DNA of 64,000 nt, taken from positions 6,029,944-6,093,943 of the forward strand of contig JAJEKV010000051.1 of assembly GCA_021234155.1 (NCBI GenBank), written 5' to 3'. Every line of letters begins with the position of its first letter. The first letter of the stretch is position 1. Of this stretch, positions 44,640-57,190 are shown piece by piece. The DNA is from Isoetes taiwanensis. Taxonomy: Eukaryota > Streptophyta > Lycopodiopsida > Isoetales > Isoetaceae. The position numbers and the translations under genes were made by a program. The notes under the pieces are model-generated. The model searched no databases and was not told where the DNA came from. It was given only the letters and a program-made list of their open reading frames with translations.

Positions 44640-45240
44640 CAAATCCGTCGCCCTTCCAAACTAGGCGTATCCCCCATTTCCAGCCCTTCTTTTTCAGCTT
44701 CTGCTTTTTTTTCTAACTCTTCTTCTTCAGATCTGCCTTCTCATCCAGAAAATAACTCTCTTGAAGAGCTCCATCATATTGCCCGCCTTTTCTTCGACCA
44801 AAACCCTGCCCATCGCGAGTTTCTTCGCAAATATGGCTTCTCCGATTGCCTCTCCCGCCCTCACGACACCAGAGTTTCTCTCCCAGCTCTCCACAAATCC
44901 ATCCCTGATGCTCACCTCTCTCACATTTTTTCCTTGCTGGATCACACCCACACCGGGTATGTTGATTTTTGGGGCCTCCTCACTATCCTTTATGCTGTCG
45001 ATTCTAAGCTCTTTTGTGACCATTGCCATGCCCTCATCTTGGGTGCTAAATTCTGGTGTAAGGAATGTCGTGTTAGGGATTCAAAAGCTTCGTTGTCTTC
45101 CAATCTCTGGCTGATGCGGCGTCCCTATTTAAGGATATTCACACGAAGGGCTTGAAGCCCAAAACATCCGTCCCTCTTGAAGCCCAAAACATCCGTCGAC
45201 CTCCTTTCTTGCTGGTTTATCGCCAGCGCCTAGCGCCCAG
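44640..45240 (+). pseudogene. EF-hand plus ZZ-type zinc finger protein relic
   Basis: The plus frame has NNSLEELHHIARLFFDQNPA, then helices ending in IFSLLDHTHTGYVDFWGLL, an EF-hand-like loop lacking the final acidic residue. It is followed by the zinc-finger piece FCDHCHALILGAKFWCKEC, with the C-x2-C and C-x2-C spacing of ZZ-type fingers. Plants have a family of small EF-hand/ZZ proteins with this order. A frameshift just after CRVRD moves the finger's end (ADAASLFKDIHTKGLKPK) into another frame that runs to about 45236. No Met with good context or promoter is clear. Confidence 0.6.
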
Positions 45241-45363
45241 CGCCTAAAGCAACCCTTTTTCATCCTTTTTTTTCAGTGATTTCTGGCGCCATTTCCCCGC
45301 AGTTCAGCGCCTCAACACATCTAGATACACACCGGTTTTCGGACCAAATTCAAGGCGCGCGAA

Positions 45364-45431
45364 ATGGAAATGGACAATTCTGGAGCTCCTCAAAATGTGG
45401 AGACAGAGGCTAGCTTACCTCAAGGGATAGG
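45364..45431 (+). other. Candidate first exon of a split gene
   Basis: ATGGAAATGGACAATTCTGG opens a frame reading MEMDNSGAPQNVETEASLP, closed by a good splice donor (GATAG|GTATGTC). With a further candidate at 46021-46181 (frame PYLLKKLRHSFKKLCHSLST followed by SKWYNKELRHK and a GTGTGT donor) and one at 51322-51502, it suggests one gene spanning 45.3-51.5 kb. The family is unknown. The support is open frames and splice-like ends only. Confidence 0.35.
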
Positions 45432-45461
45432 TATGTCGTCTACTTGCATTGTTTGTTTGGG

Positions 45462-45673
45462 CTAAATGGCGCCACCGCGCTATTTAGATGCCTGGTAACC
45501 ACTTTAGGGTCTTATAGTTGACAAATGGCGCCATGGCGCCATTTGGATGATTGAGTGCACTTAAGGAGTCTTAGCTTACTTTAGGATGCCTGGTAGCTTA
45601 CTCTACGGTCTTTGATGTCTATTAGCTTACCATAGGGCCTTGTTGTTGGCAAATGGCGCCATGGCGCCATTTG
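45462..45673. repeat. Three GGCGCC-centred palindromes in a ~105-130 bp spaced repeat
   Basis: Two perfect 24-bp palindromes (45522-45545 and 45650-45673), each built on CAAATGGCGCCA joined to its complement, and one imperfect copy (45462-45487) lie in a stretch that also repeats TTAGCTTAC and ATGCCTGGTA words. A half-copy (CAAATGGC) is at 45710. They lie within the putative intron after the exon candidate at 45364-45431. Confidence 0.85.
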
Positions 45674-46020
45674 ATGTGTATTAGCATACATTTGGGACTT
45701 GTTGTTGGCAAATGGCTTCAGGAACTGCTTTATATGGAGCTTAAATAGATTTATGATGAATTCCAATTTCCAGCATCCAAGGTTTGGAATGTTGCTGAGT
45801 CAAACATACAACTGGGCGATGTTAGGGGTTTGAAGATCATAGCTAGGAAGATCATAGCTAGGTGCTCATGTGAGTGTGTGGTTATGAATACTAGGGAATG
45901 GGTAACCATCCTAGTATGTGTTAATGCTAAAGGGTTTAGCTTGCCAAACCTGCACTGCTTTGGACATCCCCTTCCTCACACCTACTAATGTAGTCTGCCT
46001 TATTTTTATTTATCAGGTTT

Positions 46021-46181
46021 AGATTTGGAGACGAAATGAGGGCCATACCTTCTAAAAAAGCTCCGCCATAGCTTTAAGAAGCTCTGTCATTCCCTTTCGA
46101 CGGATTCGTGGTTGCAGATCTGCCGGAAACCAGAGTGGTTTCTCCTTTCCAAGTGGTACAACAAGGAGCTGCGGCACAAAG
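46021..46181 (+). other. Candidate internal exon
   Basis: After an intron-like TTTATCAG the plus frame reads PYLLKKLRHSFKKLCHSLST and continues with QICRKPEWFLLSKWYNKE to a GT donor at about 46182. The composition is natural and Lys/Trp-rich, and there is no known domain. The next candidate exon is at 51322, beyond the LINE. Confidence 0.35.
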
Positions 46182-46608
46182 GTGTGTACCAAATTTCAAA
46201 ATTCAAATATTGGGGGAAAAGCGGGGGTATAAGAAACAATTAAATAAGTCTTGAAAATAAGCCATGTAAAGTGCTTGAAGTTGTCATAATATAATATTTA
46301 TATAGTGCAATATTAGTTGTAAGGGTAAGTAAGTAGATAGGGTAAATTATTTTTCAGTTGTTATAATGTGCATTATAGGTGCATATGGTGTCCATTACAT
46401 AATACATGGGGAGGGTCTATTTATCATAGAAAATACATAGGAAATTTATGGGGAGAGTATTTTTTCATAGAAAATACATAGTATATTAATAATAATAATA
46501 AATTAACTTGCTCACTTGGGGCCTTGAAGAGGCCATGGAGCCTGTGTACAAAACTGTTTACATTTTCAAGAGGAAAGAACGGTGGGCGTCCACTGCCTTG
46601 ATGTATAA

Positions 46609-49600
46609 TCATATGTCTAGGTATGATGAGTACGGTGCCGCAAATAAGGAACAAAAATCATGTGCCTGAATGTTAAACTTTTCCCGAACATCCACATATG
46701 CAGGGCATGCAGTAAATACGTGGTCCTCGTCTTCTATGCAATGCATATCACAGAGTTTGCAAATTCTCTCCGTGGCTGGTATCTTATACCATCTGCCAGT
46801 CTCCAGCTCAAGCTTGTGTGAGCTGGTTCTATATCTTGCCATTAGCTTTTTCAAGTACCTAGGGATATTCGCATTGAGGTACCCTTGGCTCTTATGATCA
46901 GCTGCTGGATTGACATGTTGCACATAATATTGCATCTTGCTGCCTTGAGAGGCCCAAAGGCGGTCAATTGCTAATTGTTCCAAGAGGGAGCGAGCATCCA
47001 CTTTGTTATCTGGCCAATTTTCCCTCGTCAATCCCCATTTGCTTTCCCAATTCAACACATCGTTGTACCAGCCTTCTTGGCCTGAGTGTAGTAGCGCAAG
47101 ATGTGATAGCATGTCTTGTGGCTGCTCCATGACTCTGTTTACAAAGTTAACAGTCTGGTATAAGGCCTCCAGCTCCAACGGAAACAGGCCGGTCTCAACG
47201 AGCATGATAGCATATGGAGTCTGATATTTGATACCCAATTCATGGCGGATGAACACTTTTTGAACTTGCTCGATTTGGTTCCAAAGCCATACGGGCGTGC
47301 CGTACAGGGCTACTGTCTGCACCAAAGACTTAAATAAAATTCTCTTAAGCCCCCAATCATGTAAAGCTGCTTTGGAACACTTGGAAAGCATGCTGTACAA
47401 GGCCGCTTTTCCGCCAGTTGCTCTACTGCTGATGCATTCCTTCCAGCTATATTTGGAAGAGAAAACAAGGCCAAGGTATTTATATCTTTCTACTGTTTCT
47501 AGCTCTTGCCCTTGGCATGTAAATGACGGTCTGTCTCTGGTTCCAAAGATCATAATCTTTGACTTAGAGGTATTCACTGTCATGTGCTTTGTCTCACAGA
47601 AGGATCCCAGGCTGTCCAAGTGGTGCTGGAGTACATCTTTTTTACTTGCCAATAGAACTACATCATCAGCATATAAAAGTAACTAAACTATGTATGTGCC
47701 CAGATTCGTGCCTGACAATGAGCGTGATTTGAGCCATTCATCCAGCTCGTCTACAAAAATACCAAATAACATGGGCGACAGAGGGCACCCTTGGCGCACG
47801 CCAATGGTGCTTCTGACCGTGTCTTCCCCAGATAGCTTAATGAGGACCTCTTCATGTAGCTGCGAAACTGCACTTCTGATTTCTGCAGGGACACCAAGAT
47901 TCTCCATTCTTTCTCCCAATCCCTTCCTTGGAACAGTGTCGAATGCCTTGGAGAAATCTATGAAAGCAGCATATAAAGCACAGTTAGGTGCCTTGGCCTT
48001 CTCTATGAGCACCCGGAGCGTAAGAGCATGATCTAGAGTGTTATGGTCTCTTCGAAATACCGCTTGAGAATGTGAGCGTTTACCGTTGCTCTCAGCCCAT
48101 GTGCCAAGCTTGTTCTCCAACAGGCTGCCCAAGATTTTTGAAAAAATACTCCCAATTAAGATGGTCCTATAGTTACAAGCATCCTTCCGGTCACCCATTT
48201 TATGAATGGGATGAACTCGGTTCATCTTCCAACTGTTTGGCAACCCTTTCTGTACACAATTATTCAGCAAACTTGTTATAGCAGTCAAAGTCTTGGGTCC
48301 GCCCCATTTGAACAACTCCACGCATATGCCATCAAGATCACATGCCTTACCATTCTGCATTTCTGCTATGGTTTCCTGTACCTCTGACTCAGCGAAAAGG
48401 TGCATATATGTGGTGGTTATTTGCATGTTCTCTGCATCTTCCTTTTCGTAAATATCGCGAACAAGTTTAGACAGGGCCTCTATATTTAGCTCATGGTGTT
48501 GAGCCTTATTTTGAAGCATGCCCCAAAAAGTCTTTGGAGCTTTTATATACTTCTCCGACAGTTCAATTTGCTGCTGCCTGTAATACGAGCGCTTCTTTGA
48601 CCTCAGTAAGTGCTTATACCATCTAGGTTTCACAATGCAGCTCTTTGGTAGCCTTGCTCTTGCTTCCTTACATTCAAGATCCCACCATGCGTTGCAGGGC
48701 CTGCCTTTTGTATGCTTTTTGGTATATCCAAAAATGTTTCCTGCAGCTTCCAATATCATGTTAGCAAAGAGCGTTGCATCTGTCTCATGCTTGCCTGACC
48801 AACTGGCATTTGCGAGCATCGCTTCTATATGAGTTTGATATGATTTGCGCAGCTTATAATCAATCTTCAACTTGGGGCGGAATAAGGGCTGCTGGAAATC
48901 AGTTTTCATGCAAGTTCTAAGCGCTACAAACATAGGCAAGTGATCTGATTCGGGTAGTTTATCACCAATACTACAGTCTTGAACCAGCTCCAAATTATTT
49001 GCAAGCATGTAATCGACCGTGCTGGCCCCTGCGTGATTCATACAAGTATGTTTCCCAGAATCTGGGAATTTACTAAGCCCATTCAAAATTCTCAGGTGGC
49101 TTACTGTACAAAACTGAAGAAAGAGCTCACCCATGTGATTAGACATCTTGTCATCCGAGCATCTATGAAACAATGGATCATCTATTTCATTAAGTTGCAT
49201 ATCTGATAGATTCTCAAACATCTTGGACTATTTGCAGTCTGTTCTTGAGTTAAAATCCCCTAAAACTAGTACCTCCCCTTGTGATTGGTAATGTAGGACG
49301 TCTGTACATAAGCTGTGAAAGGGATCACCAACATCTAACTCCTGACTATTATAGATGGATGCATTAGGTGGCGCAAAATAGCAAACTGCTAGGATTAGGT
49401 CTCTTCTACCTGAGCTAACCCTTATCCAGATGTACTATTTGGTGGCATCATATTTTAGTATCTGCACTTTTTCTGCCCATGCTAACTTACTATAGATTGC
49501 AATTCCGCCAAATCCTCTGCCAACACCTATTTTCTTCTTATTCCAAATATGTCCTGACAAAGTAAAACCTGAGATGTCTGGTAATGGACGAGTTTGATGC

Positions 49601-49710
49601 TCCCAAGTCTCAGTAAACAGCAAAAGATCGTTCTGCTCTAGACATTCCAGTAGCCTCTATTTTTTATTGGTTCAGCCCATGTATATTCCACATGCATATC
49701 TTCAAGGCCC
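46609..49710 (-). pseudogene. LINE ORF2: AP endonuclease, reverse transcriptase, C-terminal zinc motif
   Basis: The sense frame gives endonuclease motifs LLLFTETW, GVGRGFGGIAIYSK, GDFNSR and SDHLP in the apurinic-endonuclease order, then a linker. RT follows with NYRTILIGSIFSKILG, FIDFSKAFDTVPRKG, GVRQGCPLSPMLFG and an intact LLYADDVVLL. The C-terminus has CKLCDMHCIEDEDHVFTACP, a C-x2-C...H-x4-C type motif different from the plant L1 zf-RVT at 6.6 kb. Three premature TAG codons interrupt it (near 49435, 49222 and 47684), each where Gln is plausible, plus a TAA/frame problem near the start. Repairing TAG alone would leave most of ORF2 open. Confidence 0.9.
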
Positions 49711-49717
49711 TGATTTC

Positions 49718-50482
49718 CTAGCTCCTCTTTCTATTTGTCACAGTTGCTTTCCCGCTGTGATCCAGATATGCCATGAAGCCTGCATCTCTTCCTTCTTTAA
49801 CTTTTGCCCACTCTTTTTTTCTGATCTCAAGTTGAGCCAGAGTCAAATCTGGATCGAGCCAAATTCCTTTTTTACCTTTGAGAGCACTTCTGTTATGTAA
49901 AATCTTGTCTCTAGCATCTTTGCTCTGGAATCGGACCAAGATTGGCTGAGTATTATACCCTGGCTTACCTAGCCTTCTTCCAGATATGAAGCCGGGGTCA
50001 TGTATATGCATTGTGTCAGCAAAAAAGCTCTTGAGAATTCCATTGATATCTTCATCTTCGGATTCATATAACCCAGAAATCTTCAGGTTTCTAGCCCTCA
50101 ATTCCCGATCTGCTTGTTCTGCTGAGGTTTGTTGTGCATGTAGCGTCATCTGCTCCTTAGTGGTTTCAGCCACTAATGTTGCTAACTTTGTTTCAAGGCT
50201 TTGAATCTGCAAATTATAGTCTGTTATGGGCTTTTGAATCGAAGTGGTCAAATCTGCGTGCTTCTGGATCGAGGCAGCCAAATCCGCATTCTGTGTCTTG
50301 AGTGCGGTATTTTGAGCGAGAACCTCTTCTAAACTTTGTTTAATTGAGCCGACCACATTCTTCAAGCCTGTGATCTCTGTTTTCATCTCCAGAACTAGGG
50401 CTACGAGGTGGACAGAGTCTCCATCGTATTCAATCAGGTCCCCCTCATTGGAGGACCCATTAGCCTTCTTTTTTGGAGGCAT
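49718..50482 (-). CDS. LINE ORF1: coiled coil plus RRM-like domain
   Basis: The 254-codon ORF begins MPPKKKANGSSNEGD. Residues about 25-130 are heptad-like (KTEITGLKNVVGSIKQSLEE and LQIQSLETKLATLV), a coiled coil for trimer formation. Residues about 133-250 have ELRARNLKISGLYE, GRRLGKPGYNTQPILVRF and ALKGKKGIWLDPDLT, fitting the RRM-like and C-terminal RNA-binding fold of L1-type ORF1 proteins. Such proteins package LINE RNA and act as chaperones. The frame is intact and has a normal ATG. This architecture is common in animal LINEs and less usual in flowering plants, where ORF1 often carries a CCHC knuckle. Confidence 0.85.
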   Translation of the reverse strand: MPPKKKANGSSNEGDLIEYDGDSVHLVALVLEMKTEITGLKNVVGSIKQSLEEVLAQNTALKTQNADLAASIQKHADLTTSIQKPITDYNLQIQSLETKLATLVAETTKEQMTLHAQQTSAEQADRELRARNLKISGLYESEDEDINGILKSFFADTMHIHDPGFISGRRLGKPGYNTQPILVRFQSKDARDKILHNRSALKGKKGIWLDPDLTLAQLEIRKKEWAKVKEGRDAGFMAYLDHSGKATVTNRKRS

Positions 50483-50723
50483 ACGAAAGCTACACGGTCT
50501 AAAAGAATGAGATCATGGAGGTTTATTGTGTTTATTGAAAAATACATAGTATAGTATAGTGTCTTATTAGAAAATACATTGTATATAGTGTCCCATTTAA
50601 AAAGGCTATCTTTGAATAAAGCTACGGGTAAACATTGACATATTAAAAAAAAGGGAGAGGGCCTATTTTTTCATATATGCATACATAGAAAATGCATAGG
50701 ATATGTTGTGCATTAGAACTGCG

Positions 50724-51215
50724 TTTCTTGATTCTCAGAACTGTGTTTCTCAACCTGAGCTGTCTTTCTCGACTCGCGAGTCGAGAAAGGCCCTCAAAAC
50801 TGTGTTTCTCGACCCTCAAAACTGCATTTCTCGACCCTCATAACTGCATTTCTCGACCTTCAAAACTGCATTTTTCACCTTGAACTGCCTTTCTCGACTC
50901 ATGAGTCGAGAAAGACCCTCAGAACTGCGTTTCTCGACCCTCAGAACAAAGTTTTTCACCCTGAGCTGGCTTTCTCGACTCGCGAGTCGAGAAAGGCCCT
51001 CAGAACTGTATTTCTCGACCCTCAGAATTGCATTGTCGAGAAAGGCCCTCAGAGAAAGGCCCTCAAAACCCCCCTTTTTTTTCCTACTTAACAAAAAAGA
51101 AGGGATTTTTTTTTTTTTTTTTTTGGCTCTAAACTACATTTCTCGACTCACGAGTCGAGAAAGGCCCTCACGAGTCGAGAGGGGCCTTTCTCGACCCACG
51201 AGTCGGGAAAGGGCC
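50724..51215. repeat. Palindrome-bearing minisatellite (TTTCTCGA family)
   Basis: Units of about 21-22 bp (CTCAGAACTGCGTTTCTCGA type) are interleaved with long palindromes built on CTTTCTCGACTC and its complement. Three are perfect 26-mers (50764-50789, 50889-50914, 50970-50995); two have an imperfect centre or mismatch (51139-51162 and 51185-51212). The centres vary (CGCG, CATG, CACG), yet two of the three still keep symmetry. Open frames here are artefacts. The array lies between the LINE and the exon candidate at 51322. Confidence 0.9.
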
Positions 51216-51321
51216 TCAAACCTACTTTCTTCAGAAATGGCCCTTAGAATTGGTTGTTTTTTTTTTTTTATATTGTATGTGGCATCACTTGCATTAACTT
51301 GATTTTGCCTTTCCCAATACA

Positions 51322-51502
51322 GATCGCAAACAGAAAGGACATGATCAGGAGCCATGGAAAGACCCGTTCATTGAAGAACAAGGACGAGAAGAGGTCGATG
51401 ACATGCATTGGTCATGTCAGCATGTCCAGATTTCTATTCTCTTCAAGTTGCTCTCGTGGCTTGGAACACCTCAGACCTTGCTCTACATGCTGTTCCCAGT
51501 AG
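51322..51502 (+). other. Candidate terminal exon, unrecognised
   Basis: After a pyrimidine-rich TTTTGCCTTTCCCAATACAG the plus frame reads DRKQKGHDQEPWKDPFIEEQ followed by EEVDDMHWSC, and stops at 51500-51502 in a neighbouring frame. The upstream acceptor is good. It could complete the split gene begun at 45364. No family is recognised. Confidence 0.35.
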
Positions 51503-52600
51503 GTAGTCTGTCTGCGAAGATGATGTAATATTTGTGCCAGCCCGACCGTCATGGTATCTTCAACCACTATAAAATACAATGTAATGAAATTATTTATGAA
51601 TGAAAGTCCAGGCGGATCCCGGCCGCTTCATTCGGAGAATCGCATTTTCATTAGTTTGTTTGTGCTCTTTATCTTCTCGGCTCATGCTTAGAGAGAAAAA
51701 ATAGATATAATTTTTCCATATTTATTTTCTTTCTTAGGGAAGCGGGGGCATCTTCTAAAGCAATAATGCGGTTTTAAAAGTTTCCGTCGTCCTTTTCGTG
51801 TAAAACATCAGGGTTCCAAAAAAAAGTGGGAATGGCATGAGATCTACTTTAATTAAATGCGACTTAGGTATAAATGGCATAAAAAAGGTGGAGCATAATT
51901 GGCACATATTGTCCATATGTGCCACTTATGCCCCATCTTTTTCTTTACTGTTTGTGCATATATGTGCTATTTTGGCTTCACCTTTTTTGTGCATGTCTCC
52001 AAGCTCTTGGAGCAGCTTGAAGACAATGGAAAGCCTCACGAGGAGGTGCATCATGGGCCCATCCAACTGATTTTGCCACCCTCGTGTCGCACCCTTTCTT
52101 CAATGTTTGGATCAAAAATGCTTCTTCCCTAACCTCCATGGATCTCATGCAATGCAAGGATCCTTTGCGGTTCATGCAGTTGGGAAATTAGCTTTCTTTC
52201 CTCAGCTTTCCTTGCAGTTCTGTAATACATGCGAAGACACGTAAGTTTATCCCAAAGCCTTGGTAAGAGTGTGTTTTGAGCGAACTTGTATCGGGTTCCT
52301 TGCCATCGAAGAAAGGGATTTATAATCAACAATTACACTGCCATTGGCCAGACATAATCAACAGAAGTTGCAAAGTTGGAACAATTGGGAGCTCATTCAT
52401 TTCATTGAGGTGCTTCAAACATGTACCAATTGGTTCACATATTTCATGACTTGAGAAAGTAGCACCTTTCTCGACTTGGAGTCGAGAAAAGGCCCTCATG
52501 ATACACTATATAGTTTTCTGCACAAAACATACTACACAATATACAGAGTCGATTTCGGACATCCCTCTCATATTTCTTTCAACATTCAGAAATTTTTAAT
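51503..52600. other. Spacer; one isolated palindrome
   Basis: No gene is supported. At 52466-52490 CTTTCTCGACTTGGAGTCGAG forms a palindrome with a short loop and is followed by AAAAGGCCCTCA, as in the array at 50724-51215. It looks like a dispersed single unit of that repeat. Confidence 0.55.
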
Positions 52601-52654
52601 TATTCACTATAGTAATTCATGTCCATCGCCTTCATGATTGCGTTACTCTCCTCA

Positions 52655-52975
52655 TCAATCTCCTTGAGCGTCAGATAGTTCCTTAATACCGCGACCACCA
52701 AAATGGAAAAACAGAGCCTTAGCCAACACGGGAATCAGAATATACAATAATCGATTATCTGTTTCAAATTGTGAATTATCCAAGTTGCGACAATACTTAC
52801 AGGCATTGTCATCTATGATAGTGTTGTGCTTGTTGAAACTCTGGTAAGATTCATAAACTCTTTTGAGCCTCTTCAGCATAATAGTTTTGCCTTTCGTGAT
52901 GGCCGAATCGAGGTCATTCACGTGCTCACACCTTGCATTGCCCCATACAAATATAAACTTTAAAATAGAAAGCAC
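52655..52975 (-). pseudogene. FCP1/NIF-like phosphatase (HAD fold) C-terminal fragment
   Basis: A minus frame of 106 codons reads FIFVWGNARCEHV, then KTIMLKRLKRVYESYQSFNK, HNTIIDDNACKYCRN and LLYILIPVL. This follows the C-terminal half of plant NLI-interacting-factor/FCP1-homology domains, where F/W-W-x-x-x-H/R-C, a LKxLKKxW helix and N-T-x-L-I-D-D-S-x-x-K occur in that order. The catalytic D-x-D-x-T segment would lie upstream and is absent. The second acidic motif is I-D-D-N. Such proteins dephosphorylate Ser/Thr in nuclear targets. A LINE tail lies just upstream in its sense direction (52998-53151). Confidence 0.5.
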
Positions 52976-52997
52976 ATTCTAATTCCTAGTCTATATG

Positions 52998-53151
52998 CAG
53001 CAGTAGAGTTGCAGTTTTTCTGTGAGTTTATTGTGGAGTGTCGAGGTATTGCTGTCTCTTTGGGGCAGTTCTCCTTCCTCCTCACTTGCTTTGTAACATT
53101 ACCATTCTTTTAATATATTGATGACACAGTTCTTCAAAAAAAAAAAAAAAA
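52998..53151 (+). mobile_element. LINE 3' end, severely 5'-truncated, A16 tail
   Basis: 154 bp match, in sense, the 3' end of the LINE at 6052-8210 (GCAGTAGAGTTGCAGTTTTT, then TTGGGGCAGTTCTCC and GATGACACAGTTCTTC). It ends with 16 A (53136-53151). It gives the family's true tail type. No clear target duplication was found. Confidence 0.85.
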
Positions 53152-53869
53152 TTGCTTTCTTTTGGGGCCAAGGAAACACCACCTTATTCTGAGTTTTTGT
53201 TGGCTTCTCTGAGATGTTGAGCTGAGGGACATTACCATCTTGGTATATTGCAGTTAGGACTACATTGACATAAGAAAATCACAAGTTTTATGGGCCCCCC
53301 CGGCATCCAGTTGTCGTTTGGCTCTGACCAGATTTCTTGATTGGGATCCAAGGTTGGGATCTTGATTCTTTGTGCATTTAGGCCTCCACCTGATGTTGTT
53401 TATAAGCCTGAAGCATCATTTACACCAGAGTCTTTTTATGCACATTATGGTTGACTTGCACTAGAATCCTTATGAGGTGAGGAGAGAGGGAAGGGAGGGG
53501 GAGGGAGAGAGGGCGAGAGATGAACAGTGTTCGGATGCCTCTGAGTGCAACTCTGATGACGATGGAGCTGGACCGAGTTCCTTGAAATAATAAACACTAT
53601 CAATTATTAATGTCGATGCCTCTTTAATATCACGAGGACTCTTCTTAGGTGACTAACATGACCTTCCAAACTCTTGTTGTAGATCGCCGAAGGATATCAT
53701 CACAAATCCATTGAGGAATTCATGAAATACGATGTTCACGAGCCTGATGAATTTCGAATGGCAAGTCATAATGACCATACCTTGGAGAGGAACTTTGCTT
53801 CTTAGATCTGATCCATGAGATCGTATATAGGTAACGCATACCTATTTTTGATAGTGTAATTTTTTAAAT

Positions 53870-54665
53870 GAGTTAATAATAGCGGCAGAATGGAAAGACA
53901 AGGACACCTCCCTAAGGGGGGTGATGCTAGATGAACTAACAAAAGCTTGTGACAGGATATATGGGAGAGTAAAGAGAAAAATATGAAACAGGAGAAGCGG
54001 TGTGGTACGAAGATGATTGCAAAAAGGCGAAAAGAAAAGCAAAATTATAGAGGGGGTCAGAGAAATACGACGAGTTAGAAAGGGCATATATACGACTGAT
54101 AAGAAGGAAACGGAAAGTGTACATGGCAGAACAACAAAAGAGGAAAGTATGTCAATTGAAACACCATCTAAGAGATTACTGGAAAGTTTTTAAGAGAAAA
54201 GCACATCAGAACAAAATAACGGATCAGAAGATTTAGACAGATCACCTTAATAAGTTATATCACTCTAAAGCAGAGAAAATTTAGATACCGGAAGGTTCGA
54301 TAGGGGAAGGTTTTGAAGAGTAAGCCTTAACAGAAGGCTTTCCACATAGCTGGCAGTGTAAGGTGATACCGCTATTCAAGGGGGGAAACTGCTGAATCCT
54401 TAGGAATTACAGAACCATAATGGTGAGCAGTGGGATGGCGAAATGGTATAGCAAAGCAATAGAAATGAAACTTACAGATTGGGCAAAAAGGAATAGCAAA
54501 TATGCAAAAGAACAAACAGGGTTCAAACCAAATCACTCAACAATAGATCACTTGGTAACGCTGAGGGTAATAATAGAACATTCAAAATCACTAGAGAAAG
54601 CAGTGTACTGTTGTTTTGTCGATTTCAGAAAGGCTTTTGATACGATGCCAAGGGACTCTTGCAGA
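53870..54665 (+). pseudogene. LINE RT fragment related to the 46.5 kb element class
   Basis: Plus frames carry a Lys/Arg-rich endonuclease-RT linker (YIRLIRRKRKVYMAEQQKRK, then LKHHLRDYWKVFKRKAHQ). RT fingers follow: WQCKVIPLFKGG, NYRTIMVSSGMAKWYSKAIE, GFKPNHSTIDHLVTLR and CCFVDFRKAFDTMPRD. It stops before the YADD box. Motif order matches the LINE at 46486-50538, but the sequences are clearly different, so this is another subfamily. Several stops and shifts are present. Confidence 0.8.

Positions 54666-57190
<2,525 letters not shown>

Larger units (their letters stand above)
46486..50538 (-). mobile_element. Full-length LINE with ORF1 and ORF2, 15-bp target duplication
   Basis: The 4.05-kb element is flanked by a perfect 15-bp duplication AAAATACATAGTATA (46471-46485 and 50539-50553). 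Sense is minus: a 5' leader of about 55 bp, ORF1 (50482-49718), ORF2 with endonuclease and RT (about 49710-46609), a short 3' UTR and a (TTA)n-type tail at 46486-46503. The presence of the 5' end and the long duplication mark a complete insertion. In-frame stops show it is no longer autonomous. Confidence 0.92.

Noticed and set aside
50724-51215. CRISPR-like array of short repeats with palindromes
   Set aside because: Spacers are not unique (they are the same ~21-bp unit), no cas genes exist and the context is a plant nuclear genome.
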